A stretch of 64,000 nucleotides of DNA from Streptomyces bottropensis ATCC 25435 (GTDB taxonomy: Bacteria; Actinomycetota; Actinomycetes; Streptomycetales; Streptomycetaceae), in the NCBI RefSeq assembly GCF_000383595.1, contig NZ_KB911581.1, positions 5,227,518-5,291,517 on the forward strand, read 5' to 3'. Positions 15,883 to 23,956 of the stretch are shown in pieces; the stretch's first letter is position 1; each line of letters starts with the position of its first letter. The translations under genes and the position numbers were made by a program. The notes beneath the pieces were generated by a model. That model did not search any database, was not told the origin of the DNA, and saw only the letters and a program-made list of their open reading frames with translations.

Positions 15883-16823
15883 CCAAGAGCTACGGCTCGG
15901 TCCACGCCCTGGAGGGCGTGAGCCTGGACGTGCCGACCGGGAGCGTACTCGGGCTGCTGGGCCCGAACGGGGCCGGCAAGACCACTGCCGTCAAGATCCT
16001 TACCACACTGGCCAGACCCGACGACGGCATGGCCTGGGTGGGGGGATTCGATGTCGCCCGCGAGCCCTGGCAGGTGCGTCGCCGCATCGGCGTCTCCGGC
16101 CAGGAAACCGCGGTGGATCCCCTGCTGACCGGCACGCAGAACCTCGAGTGGTTCGGCCGGATAGGTCGCCTGAGCCGACGGCAAGCACGTGACCGGGCCC
16201 GGCAACTGCTCGAGATCTTCGATCTGACGGAAGTGGCCGGGCGACTCGCCCGGACCTACTCGGGAGGGACCAGACGCCGTCTCGACCTCGCCGTCAGTCT
16301 GGTCAGCAGGCCCGAGATCCTCTTCCTGGACGAACCCACGACCGGACTCGATCCGCGCAGCCGTACCGCCACCTGGGACATCGTGAGGGAACTGGTCGAC
16401 GGCGGAACGACCTTGCTGCTCACCACTCAGTACCTGGAGGAAGCGGACCGGCTCGCCGACCGCGTCGCCGTGATCGACCGGGGCCGCCTCCTGGCCGAGG
16501 GCACCGTGGAGGAGCTCAAGACCCGAACCAGCGACGACCGCATCGAGATCGTCGCGAGCAGCCTCGAACTCGTGCCCAAGGCCAGGACCGTTGTCTCCCG
16601 CTTTTCGACATCCCCCCCCGTCGTCGTGTGGTCGGAACGACGGATATGGGCCATGGCGCCACATGAACGGGGCCTGCTCACTCGGCTGATGCGCGACATG
16701 GACGCCGCAGGAATCGAACTGGATGACGTCGAGCTGCGCCGACCGACCCTGGACGATGTCTTCCTCCAACTCACGGGCCGTCCGGCCGAGGCCCCTCGTC
16801 ATGGAGAGGACGTGGTCCGATGA
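15852..16823 (+). CDS. ABC transporter ATP-binding protein, DrrA type (NodI position)
   Basis: A 323-residue ATPase with Walker A GLLGPNGAGKTT (35-46), signature YSGGTRRRLDLA, Walker B ILFLDEPTTGLD and an H-loop replaced by Gln in LLLTTQYLEEAD, as is common in DrrA-type exporters. The C-terminal RRPTLDDVFLQLTGR is the DrrA/daunorubicin-resistance tail. It pairs with the permease whose ATG overlaps its stop (ATGA at 16820). In rhizobia NodI and NodJ export Nod factors from the same operon position; here the pair is closer to actinobacterial DrrAB, so the exporter may have been recruited locally. ATG 15852 overlaps nodC by 31 bases; ATG 15870 is an alternative. Confidence 0.9.
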   Translation: MDSGIRMENLTKSYGSVHALEGVSLDVPTGSVLGLLGPNGAGKTTAVKILTTLARPDDGMAWVGGFDVAREPWQVRRRIGVSGQETAVDPLLTGTQNLEWFGRIGRLSRRQARDRARQLLEIFDLTEVAGRLARTYSGGTRRRLDLAVSLVSRPEILFLDEPTTGLDPRSRTATWDIVRELVDGGTTLLLTTQYLEEADRLADRVAVIDRGRLLAEGTVEELKTRTSDDRIEIVASSLELVPKARTVVSRFSTSPPVVVWSERRIWAMAPHERGLLTRLMRDMDAAGIELDDVELRRPTLDDVFLQLTGRPAEAPRHGEDVVR

Positions 16824-17740
16824 CTCAGCACCCGCTCCCCGAGTACCTCGTGGAAACGCCGAGCGGCGATCAGGCCGTCATAGTCCGTACCGACCGAGCC
16901 TCACCCGCCACGCCGCGCCGAAAGAGGAAACGCCCGAAAAGCCCGCCGGTCGAATTCCTCATCGACGTGCACATGCTGACCGTGCGCCTGCTCATGCGCA
17001 TGCGCCGCGAGACAGATCAGCTTGTCTACGGCATCGTCCAGCCGGCCGTCTTCACCCTCATGCTGACCTACGTACTCGGCAACGCGGTCAAGCTTCCCCC
17101 CGGTACCCGTTACGCCGACTACGCCATCTCCGGCCTGCTGGCCCAGACGGTCGTGACCACCGCCATTGTCACCGCCACCGCGGTCGCGTACGAACTGTCG
17201 GAGAAGATGATCGACCGGCTCCGTACGCTCCCGGTGTCCCGACTCAGTATCCTGGCGAGTTGCACCAATGCCAGTCTGGTGAGGTCGCTCATCACGGTGG
17301 TCGTCACGGCGGTCTGCGGCTTCGCCGCGGGGTGGCGGACGCACAACGGGGCCGGCGGCCTGTTCGCCGCCTTTTTCGTGCTGCTGTTGTTCGGGCTGGC
17401 GATGGGCTGGCTCGGAGCCCTGATCGGTGTGTCGGTCAGCAGCCCCCAAGCCGCCGCAGGTGCGGCAACGGTCTGGCTCCTTCCGATCATGTATGTATCG
17501 AATGCGCTCGTCCCCGTGGACAGCATGCCGGGCTGGCTGCAGCCTGTCGCCGAATGGAACCCGATGTCCGCCGTCACCACAGCCAGCCGCCAATTGTTCG
17601 GAAATCCCGCGGCGCCCGGCGCCGAGGGCATTTGGCCTACCGAGCATCCCGTCATGGTGTCGCTCTCCTGGTCGCTGGTGATCATTTTGGTCACCGCCCC
17701 GATAGCCGTCAAAAAATTCCTTCGCCACACCGCCCCATGA
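16820..17740 (+). CDS. ABC-2 type permease, DrrB type (NodJ position)
   Basis: A 306-residue integral membrane protein. About 60 hydrophilic residues (with a basic RRKRKRPK cluster near 30-37) precede the ABC-2 domain, in which six hydrophobic segments can be traced: VFTLMLTYVLGNAV, TTAIVTATAVAYE, LITVVVTAVCGFAAGW, FAAFFVLLLFGLAMGWLGAL, AATVWLLPIMYVSNALVP and LSWSLVIILVTAPIAV. The MPGWLQPVAEWNPMS segment before the last helix is typical of DrrB/NodJ-type permeases. With the upstream ATPase it should form an exporter; operon position between nodC and nodA suggests a lipochitooligosaccharide or precursor as cargo. Substrate specificity is inference. Confidence 0.88.
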   Translation: MTQHPLPEYLVETPSGDQAVIVRTDRASPATPRRKRKRPKSPPVEFLIDVHMLTVRLLMRMRRETDQLVYGIVQPAVFTLMLTYVLGNAVKLPPGTRYADYAISGLLAQTVVTTAIVTATAVAYELSEKMIDRLRTLPVSRLSILASCTNASLVRSLITVVVTAVCGFAAGWRTHNGAGGLFAAFFVLLLFGLAMGWLGALIGVSVSSPQAAAGAATVWLLPIMYVSNALVPVDSMPGWLQPVAEWNPMSAVTTASRQLFGNPAAPGAEGIWPTEHPVMVSLSWSLVIILVTAPIAVKKFLRHTAP

Positions 17741-17810
17741 CACCGCAGCCGCGAGAATCGGGACAGTCCGTGCCCGTTAAGGCGCTGAAGCAACGAGCGG
17801 AGAACGACTC

Positions 17811-18380
17811 ATGAAGTCACAGGTTCAGTGGAAGACGTACTGGGAGCATGAGCTCAAGCCGAGTGACCACGCAGAACTCGCCGAGTACTTCCGAACCCTG
17901 TATGGAGAGGTCAATGCGTGGGCCTTCGAGGGCAACCGCAGCTTCGCTCTGGGAGGAGCGAGGCCAGAATTCAGAATCATCGGGTACGACGACAAGGGGG
18001 TGGCGGCGCACACCGGCGTACTGCGCCGATTCCTCAGAGTAGGAACAGTGGACCAGCTCGTCGCCGACTGTGGCTTGCTCGGGGTGCGGCCGGATCTCCA
18101 GCGATCGAGAGTCAGTTATGATTTGTTGGTCGCGGTTCGCTCGGCGGTGATGGAGCTGAAGGTCCCGTTCGCGTTCGGAGCCATGCGAGAGGAGTTGCGT
18201 AGATTGGTTCTGAGGGCCAACGCGACCATCCTGCCTGATGTCCAGGTACGAGCCACCAGCCAGTGGGACCCTGCCGAGATGGTTATCGAGGACCACTTCG
18301 TCTACATCGATCCCATCATGCAGCCTGTGGAAGAATGGCCCCCCGGGAAACTCATCGACCGTAACGGTCCTCCCCTCTGA
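17811..18380 (+). CDS. nodA: NodA: lipochitooligosaccharide N-acyltransferase
   Basis: A 189-residue soluble protein, close to the 196 or so of rhizobial NodA, which transfers a fatty acyl chain to the free amino group created by NodB. The whole length is collinear with NodA as I recall it: QVQWKTYWEHELKPSDHAEL at the N-terminus, FEGNRSFALGGARPEFR, IGYDDKGVAAHTGVLRRFLR, VGTVDQLVADCGLLGVRPDL, VPFAFGAMREELRR, and the C-terminal WPPGKLIDRNGPPL. NodA is the most specific marker of Nod-factor synthesis because it has no common house-keeping homologue. The start has GGAG at 17799-17802. Third codon positions are visibly less GC-rich than in nodB and nodC (AGA, GTA, TAT and GGA codons are used), pointing to a different history or weaker amelioration. 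It follows the permease after 70 bases. Confidence 0.93.
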   Translation: MKSQVQWKTYWEHELKPSDHAELAEYFRTLYGEVNAWAFEGNRSFALGGARPEFRIIGYDDKGVAAHTGVLRRFLRVGTVDQLVADCGLLGVRPDLQRSRVSYDLLVAVRSAVMELKVPFAFGAMREELRRLVLRANATILPDVQVRATSQWDPAEMVIEDHFVYIDPIMQPVEEWPPGKLIDRNGPPL

Positions 18381-19019
18381 CGCGCCTTCAGGTTGAGATC
18401 CCCCCGAAGTCTCCGGGCGAGTGATCCCTTGAGATTCCTGAGCGTATCGATGAGAGAGACGTCCGTACGGAACCTACCCACGACCAGGCTGTTGGCGACT
18501 CACAGCCGGCACTCCTGGACGAAAGGAAAGCGTCACTCACTCGCGAGTGATCGCCTATATCGGTTTCCGGTCAGGATCCGTTGTCACAACGTCCTAGGTT
18601 TCCGGCAGTTGCTGCCGGTACTGCTCGACACAACCGGACTCAGATGATGGCCGCACTCTCGGTCAACGGTGGATTCGGTTGCCGTAGCGGGCGGGCGAAT
18701 AATCCGTCGCCGCGCCTGCCGCGTAGTAGGCGTACGCGGTGCCATGGTGGGGAAGCCGTGCAGGAGGTATTTCCAGGGAATTCTCGTGCAGTTGACGCCG
18801 ACATATATTATTGCCTCTTTGAGTGGTAATCCCTAGTTTTCCCGCCATGTCGCTCGGCCTGCTTTCGATCACCTCGGAACTCGGAGCCCAGATACCTCTC
18901 GGCAACCGGGGACATAACGAATTTACAGTCGCGTGCCTGCGGGCGTGACGGGTATTCCGCGACACTGGACCGCGATGTCGCGGTGACGAATTCCGAAATC
19001 TTGCGAAGGAATTGACTAA
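18381..19019. promoter_or_regulatory. 639-base gap between nodA and the acyl-CoA dehydrogenase, with palindromes
   Basis: No credible gene is present, and the right half is AT-rich for this genome (ACATATATTATTGCC near 18800). Visible symmetric elements are a 14-bp perfect palindrome TCACTCGCGAGTGA (18537-18550), a hairpin CCGGCAG-TTG-CTGCCGG (18602-18618) that may act as terminator for the nod-like operon, and CCGCGA-TG-TCGCGG (18970-18983) 36 bases before the dehydrogenase start, a plausible operator. The dehydrogenase therefore probably has its own promoter. Confidence 0.4.
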
Positions 19020-20738
19020 ATGGAACAGAATTGCGCCCCTCGTCCAACCAGGCGGCTGATCGCCGATCTGGAAGGGCTGCTGGGAGATCCGCTCGCCCCC
19101 TCCGGTCCCTTCTCCTTCGCCGAGACCGTCGCCCACGAGGAGCGTGACGCGCTACCGCCCGGAGCCGTCGAGGCCCTGCACGAATGGGGGCTGACAAGCT
19201 GTCTTGTCCCGCAGTCCGTGGGCGGCAGGCTGCTCAGCGGGGAGGCGGCGCAGGCACTGATCCGCTCGGTGGCGCGCCGCAACCTGACGATGGCGGTGAA
19301 GTACGGCTCGTCCTGGCTGGGCACTGGCCCGGTGTGGCTGTGGGGCACCCCCGCGCAGACCAAGCTCGTGGCCGAGGGCGTGCTGGCCGGTGACGCGGCG
19401 TGCTTCGGCGTCTCCGAGGCGGACGTCGGCAGTGACTTGATGGCTACCGCCACCACCGCCCGCCTGGACGGCGACCACTACATCGTCGACGGCGAGAAGT
19501 GGCCGGTGGGCAACGCCACGCAGGGACGCTTCGTCACCCTACTGGTCCGCGGTCCCAGCGGCCCGGTGGTGCTGCTGGCGGACAAGGAGGACCTGCCGCC
19601 CGGCTCCTGGACGCCCAAGTCGGCAGTGCGCACGGTCGGGATGCGCGGCCACGACCTGAGCGGTATCGCCCTCCACGGCACACCCGTCCCCGCCGACGCC
19701 GTCATCGGCCAGCCCGGCCGCGGCGTCCGCGACATGCTCCGCTGTATGCAGATCACCCGGACCATGATCGGCGGGATTTCCATGGGCGCGATGGACGCGG
19801 CCCTGCGGATCGGGCTCGACTACGCGCACCAGCGTGAGCTGTACGGCCGGCCGATCCTCCGGATCCCGGTGGTGCGCGAACACCTCGTCGGCGCACACCT
19901 GGACTTGCTGGTGGCCGAGTGCACGGCGATTCCGGCGGCGCGGGCATTCAGTGTCGTACCGGCGCGCATGGCCCTGTGGTCGTCGGTCGTGAAGTACCTC
20001 GTGCCGGTGATCGGGGAGGAGGTACTCGAGCACGTGGCCAAGGTGCTCGGCGCCCGGAGTTATCTGCGGGAGCTCGTCGCCTCCGGTGCCTTCCAGAAGA
20101 TCCGCCGGGACCACCCCATCACCACGATCTTCGAAGGCACCACGCACGTCATGCTCCATCTCATCGCCACCCAGTTGACGACACTGGCCAAGGTGTACGA
20201 CAGTCCCGCCCCCGGATCGGAACAGGTGCTGAGCGAGCTGTTCGACCTCTCCCGTGAGGCCCCCCTGTGGGTGCCGGACGGTGACGAACTCGGGCTGACG
20301 ACGCGCGGGCAGGACGAGATCACCCGGTCCTGGCGCGGCGCACTCACCGAGCTGGCCGGACTTGCCGCGACACGCTGCACGCCGCAGCAGGCCGCTGATC
20401 TCGCGGAGGTGACGGCCGCGCTGGACCGGCGGCGCTCCGCGCTGTACGACGGACTGTCCGAGCGCGGCGTGGACGCCCGCTCGGTCATCGGCTCCCGGGC
20501 GGCGGCCGAGCACTGTGTGCACCATGCGGCTGCCTCGTGCGTGCAGGTCTGGCTGCACAACCAACAGGCCGAACCGGACATCGGTTGGCTGATCCTGGTG
20601 CTGCGGCGGCTGCTGCAGCGGCTCGACCCCGCTGTGCTCCTGGACGAGCAGGAGCACCATCTGCCCCGGTTCGAGGCTGTCATCGAGCGCTGCCGCGCCG
20701 AGAAACGTTACTTCTCGCTCGACGCCGTGCTGGAGTGA
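19020..20738 (+). CDS. Acyl-CoA dehydrogenase family flavoprotein
   Basis: A 572-residue enzyme starting at ATG 19020 (RBS GAAGGAA). The acyl-CoA dehydrogenase fold is clear: FGVSEADVGSDLM in the FAD/substrate loop (GVSEA..GSD), YIVDGEKWPVGNA in the beta domain, 'YAHQRELYGRPIL' in the C-terminal helical domain, and IFEGTTHVMLH with the probable catalytic base Glu372. It is about 190 residues longer than mitochondrial-type enzymes; the C-terminal extension contains no recognised domain but resembles those of ACADs in secondary-metabolite clusters. It would introduce an alpha-beta double bond in an acyl thioester. Its place after nodA suggests tailoring of the acyl chain of the predicted lipochitooligosaccharide, but the 639-base gap leaves membership open. 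Confidence 0.85.
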   Translation: MEQNCAPRPTRRLIADLEGLLGDPLAPSGPFSFAETVAHEERDALPPGAVEALHEWGLTSCLVPQSVGGRLLSGEAAQALIRSVARRNLTMAVKYGSSWLGTGPVWLWGTPAQTKLVAEGVLAGDAACFGVSEADVGSDLMATATTARLDGDHYIVDGEKWPVGNATQGRFVTLLVRGPSGPVVLLADKEDLPPGSWTPKSAVRTVGMRGHDLSGIALHGTPVPADAVIGQPGRGVRDMLRCMQITRTMIGGISMGAMDAALRIGLDYAHQRELYGRPILRIPVVREHLVGAHLDLLVAECTAIPAARAFSVVPARMALWSSVVKYLVPVIGEEVLEHVAKVLGARSYLRELVASGAFQKIRRDHPITTIFEGTTHVMLHLIATQLTTLAKVYDSPAPGSEQVLSELFDLSREAPLWVPDGDELGLTTRGQDEITRSWRGALTELAGLAATRCTPQQAADLAEVTAALDRRRSALYDGLSERGVDARSVIGSRAAAEHCVHHAAASCVQVWLHNQQAEPDIGWLILVLRRLLQRLDPAVLLDEQEHHLPRFEAVIERCRAEKRYFSLDAVLE

Positions 20739-21233
20739 CGCCGGACATGATGGGGCCTCACCAAAGCGCACATCTTCTTCCACAGCTCCCGGGTGACGGA
20801 CGACGGCGTACGCGCCGTCGAGCCAGTGGGTCCTAGCAGTTGAGCGGTGCGGAGGTGTCGGCGCGTCCAGCGCGTCACAATAGATGCCCTCGATCTTGGT
20901 GTTGTTGTGACCGGTGTCGATGTACGCGGCGATCTCAGGCACCAGCGGTCGACGGGGTGTCGAGACAGGGCGATTGCAACGTCCCGGTGGCTCGGAGTGC
21001 GTAGGTCAAGGCGGTGTGACGATGCGATGTGGCTGCGCGACCGGATGCTACGACGGTGTCGCGGGCTCGGTAGGGCTTGGGGCGCGGCGCCGGGCCGATC
21101 TCGGCGGATGCTTCCCGAGACGCCGCCCACGGCGGTCGCGGCCGAGACCAACGGCCGTCCCGGTCGAGGCGCCGGCGGTCCACTCCCCGGACCCCGAATT
21201 CTCTCCCTGAACTGATGTGAGAAAGAGGTTGCA
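20739..21233. other. Intergenic region with terminator-like hairpin
   Basis: A strong hairpin CGACGGCG-TACG-CGCCGTCG at 20801-20820 lies 62 bases after the dehydrogenase stop and probably ends its transcript, although no T run follows. The remainder shows no convincing coding frame; a minus-strand peptide near 20840-20940 (PEIAAYIDTGHNNTKIEG) may be a relic of an unidentified gene. Confidence 0.4.
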
Positions 21234-21425
21234 ATGACTTCCAGTCACTTCGCGGCGGACCCCGGCAGTCTGGCGAAGACCGCACCCAGTGTGGGGGCAT
21301 ACTCCGACCTGATGAGGCAGGTCGTCTCCCGACTGCAGTCGCGCCTCGCCGAACTCGGCGACTGCTGGGGCGACGACTCGATGGGAAAGCAGGGTGACTC
21401 TGCTGCGCAATTCCGTGCTGGGTGA
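21234..21425 (+). pseudogene. Truncated WXG100/ESAT-6-like protein
   Basis: ATG 21234 follows AAGAGG. The 63-residue product reads FAADPGSLAKTAPSVGAYSD, then LMRQVVSRLQSRLAELGDCWG and DDSMGKQGDS. An amphipathic helix followed by a turn with a Trp-Gly pair is the layout of WXG100-type secreted helical hairpins, which are normally about 100 residues. Here the second helix is lost after 'MGKQ', so the gene is probably cut. No type VII secretion genes are in the window. It could still be a short functional protein. Confidence 0.45.
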
Positions 21426-22409
21426 CGGCCCTGGGGCTGCCGATCGGTAAATCGTCGATCCTGGTGGGGATTACGGGAGGGTGGGGCCGTGCACGGCGAT
21501 CGCGGCGAGTTGTGGTGCCGTGGTCACAGTGAGGGTGCCGGCGGGGACCTTGTCCCCGAGCGCGGTGAGCACGGGGGCGACCTCATGGAGGCTCGCGCCG
21601 ATTCTGCTCTTGGCCAGGCTGGTCCACCTCGGCGAGAACGGCGTTCGTGATGGATCAGCCCTTCTTGAGGAGGAAGTCGACAAGCTCGTCGGAGACAGAG
21701 AGCCGCCCGCCGTCGCCGGGACCGCCGTCGGGCCGGTCATGAGGTCTATGCCGCCAGCGCGTTGTCGGTGGTGGCGACGGTACTGCCGGCGCGATGGTGC
21801 CTGGCGGGCCGACGTGGCAGGCCGCGCACTGTGGGCGTATCCCGCTGTGCCTCGCGCCGGACGGCGCTGGGGGATGGTCGGGGCACGGGCTGCGCCGGGT
21901 GCACCGGCTGGGCAGGGCCTGTCGATGGACCTGGCATGCACTCAGCGGGCGGTGCGCGAGGCTGAAGGCATCGTGCACGGTCACTGGCGCCGGCTCGGTT
22001 CCCGCCACCCGTCCCAGCGTGATCACTGTCAGCACTGAGCCGGTCGGTCAGCGCAGCCGTTGAGGGCGCTGAGGTCAGACGCTGAGGGCTTGGTGGAGGG
22101 CTTCGGGGCAGTCGAGGATGGTGTGCGGTTGACGATCGATACCAGCACCGACACCTACGAGCGGGCGGTCGGGGCACTGCCGCCTGAGTCCCGGTCCCTT
22201 CCGGCTGACGGAGGACGGCGCTGTCCCCGAGAGGGCCGGGACGGTGTCGAGTTGGCGATCGACACACAGACACCTACGAGCGGGCCCCTCCCGCGCCGGT
22301 GCCAGCCGCGTATGGACGCGGATCACAGGCGTGAGCGACGCTGAGCCTCTCCTGTCCCTCCTGATGGGCCGTCTGCTCGGACGGGCCCCGCGGGCCGGCC
22401 TCGTTCGGG
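21426..22409. other. Decayed DNA on the right flank of the nod-like region
   Basis: No convincing gene. On the minus strand the peptide SLAKSRIGASLHEVAPVLTA followed by LGDKVPAGTLTVTTAPQLAA near 21480-21620 looks like an amputated protein end of unknown family. Two imperfect direct copies occur at about 22127-22165 and 22249-22285: both begin GTTGxCGATCGA and end ACACCTACGAGCGGG. They hint at duplication of a small coding segment. Confidence 0.4.
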
Positions 22410-23651
22410 TCACGCGATGAGCTTGAGCTTGTGAGAGATGACGAGTCCGGCGGCGCCGAGCACCGTGGCGTGATCGTTGGCCTCGGCGAGGACGATCCGC
22501 GGGGGACCGGCCGCGTGTTGCAGAACTCGTGATTGCACATGGTCTTCGATCTTGCGGCGGAAGGTGTCGCCTCCGGCGATGGCATGACCATGCAGGATGA
22601 ACAGGCCAGGTGCCAGGATCTGTTGGAGGTTGACGATTCCCAGCGAGATGTTGTGGGCGAATCGGTCGAGCAGGTCGTCGGCGCCGGTGTGCTGGCGGGC
22701 GGCCAGGCGGGCGAGTGACCCGGTGGTCATGGTCTGGGCGGCGGGCAGGCCCAGGGCTGCGGCTTCGTCGCGCAGCCATGCGTCGGTGGCGATGGTCTCC
22801 CAGCATCCTTGCTGGCCGCAGGGGCAGTTGCGGCCGTCCATTTGGACGACGGTGTGCCCGATCTCGCCGCCGGCTCCGGCTTGGCCGCGCTGTACGGCGC
22901 CGTCGATCACGAGTCCCACGCCCAGTACGTCGGCGAGGTAGAGCGAGGCGAACGACTGGACGCCGCGAGCCTGCCCGAACCAGCGGTCGCCCAGTGCCTG
23001 AGCGCGGGGGTGGTGATCGAGGTAGACCGGCAGGCCGATTCTTTCGGACACCAACGGTCCCAGGGGCAATCCGCTGAGCACGGGGGCCAGGTTGGCTTTG
23101 ATGATCGTGCCGGTGTCGGTGTTGACCATGCCGCCGACCGCGACGCCAACGCCCAGAGGCGGTGCGCCCTGTGCCGGTAGCACGCTGTTCAGGCAGTCCA
23201 CGACACAGTCGATGACGGCATCGGCGTCCTCGGTGTCCGGACGGAACGTGCCGGCTGATGTCGACAGTACGTCTCCCGCCGTGCTGACCAGGGCGGCGTC
23301 GACTTGTCCGGGCATGAGGTGGACGGCGGCGATGGGCGGCCCGGAGGGCGAGAACCACAGGGGGCGGGCGGGCTTGCCGCCGGTCACACCGCTGGACCGT
23401 GGATCCCCCTCGACGAGGATGCCGCTGTCGATCATCGGCTGGACGATCGTGCCGATCGTGGCCCGGGTCGTGCTCGTGAGCCGGGCCAGATCCGAGCGGG
23501 ACAGTGGGCCGATGTCGTAGAGGGACTGCAGCACCCGGGAGCGGTTGACCTGGTGGGCCAGGCTCGGGGAGATCAGCGGGGTGGCCGCGCGCTCGCGCCG
23601 GGGCGGCACCGCACGGGCGCGGGAGTCCTGGCGATCGTGGACGGACGTCAA
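22410..23651 (-). CDS. ROK family transcriptional repressor
   Basis: A 413-residue sugar-responsive repressor. An N-terminal MarR-like winged helix is visible (NRSRVLQSLYDIGPLSRSDL then ARLTSTTRATIGTIVQPMID), followed by the ROK domain with GVGVAVGGMVNTDTG, the ATPase-like GLVIDGAVQRGQAGAGGEIGH and the zinc motif CPCGQQGCWE. The start is uncertain: TTG 23651 has GGAG at 23660-23657; a frame extension to 23759 would run through the AACCT-bearing operator candidate, which argues against it. It is divergent from a sugar dehydrogenase and ABC importer and most likely represses them until the sugar or a derivative is present. Confidence 0.88.
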   Translation of the reverse strand: MTSVHDRQDSRARAVPPRRERAATPLISPSLAHQVNRSRVLQSLYDIGPLSRSDLARLTSTTRATIGTIVQPMIDSGILVEGDPRSSGVTGGKPARPLWFSPSGPPIAAVHLMPGQVDAALVSTAGDVLSTSAGTFRPDTEDADAVIDCVVDCLNSVLPAQGAPPLGVGVAVGGMVNTDTGTIIKANLAPVLSGLPLGPLVSERIGLPVYLDHHPRAQALGDRWFGQARGVQSFASLYLADVLGVGLVIDGAVQRGQAGAGGEIGHTVVQMDGRNCPCGQQGCWETIATDAWLRDEAAALGLPAAQTMTTGSLARLAARQHTGADDLLDRFAHNISLGIVNLQQILAPGLFILHGHAIAGGDTFRRKIEDHVQSRVLQHAAGPPRIVLAEANDHATVLGAAGLVISHKLKLIA

Positions 23652-23713
23652 GGCTGCTCCATCGGTTCGATTCCGGTAGGCCGTTTCTGGCAACCCAGTA
23701 TAGATCACATACA

Positions 23714-23870
23714 AACCTCTGTCCCGTGTGGGTGCTCGACGTGGCCGGCTTGACTCCACGCGGTTCGACGAGGCGCCGATTATTGGGGCTTTGTTCGGCG
23801 ATGTGCACCCTTGTGCTCGTCGAGGTCGGCCCTTGACAACCTTCTAGGTTCGTATCGAGACTGTACAAAC
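23714..23870. promoter_or_regulatory. Divergent promoter region with repeated AACCT half sites
   Basis: AACCT occurs at 23714-23718 and 23867-23871 within the larger repeat TACAAACCTC, and an inverted pair AACCT-TCT-AGGTT lies at 23838-23850. A -35-like TTGACA sits at 23833-23838, overlapping the inverted pair. These are good candidates for binding sites of the adjacent ROK repressor controlling both directions. Confidence 0.4.
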
Positions 23871-23956
23871 CTCGGCGGGGATGACGCAGGTCACATCGAG
23901 CAGTGAGCCCCTTCCCCGCCGCAGTCTCCAACTTCGCTGGTGCACAGGAGGTCTTG

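Noticed and set aside
18393..18829. Two overlapping plus-strand frames after nodA as small genes
   Set aside because: They have no ribosome site, irregular third positions and no recognisable motif; the stretch is better read as regulatory DNA.
22127..22285. The two imperfect repeats as a CRISPR-like array
   Set aside because: Only two diverged copies are present, with unequal interior length and no further units or cas genes.
23660..23690. A tRNA-like T-arm sequence (GGTTCGATTCC with a pairable stem)
   Set aside because: No matching acceptor, D-arm or anticodon stem could be placed on either strand; it lies at the ROK gene start region.
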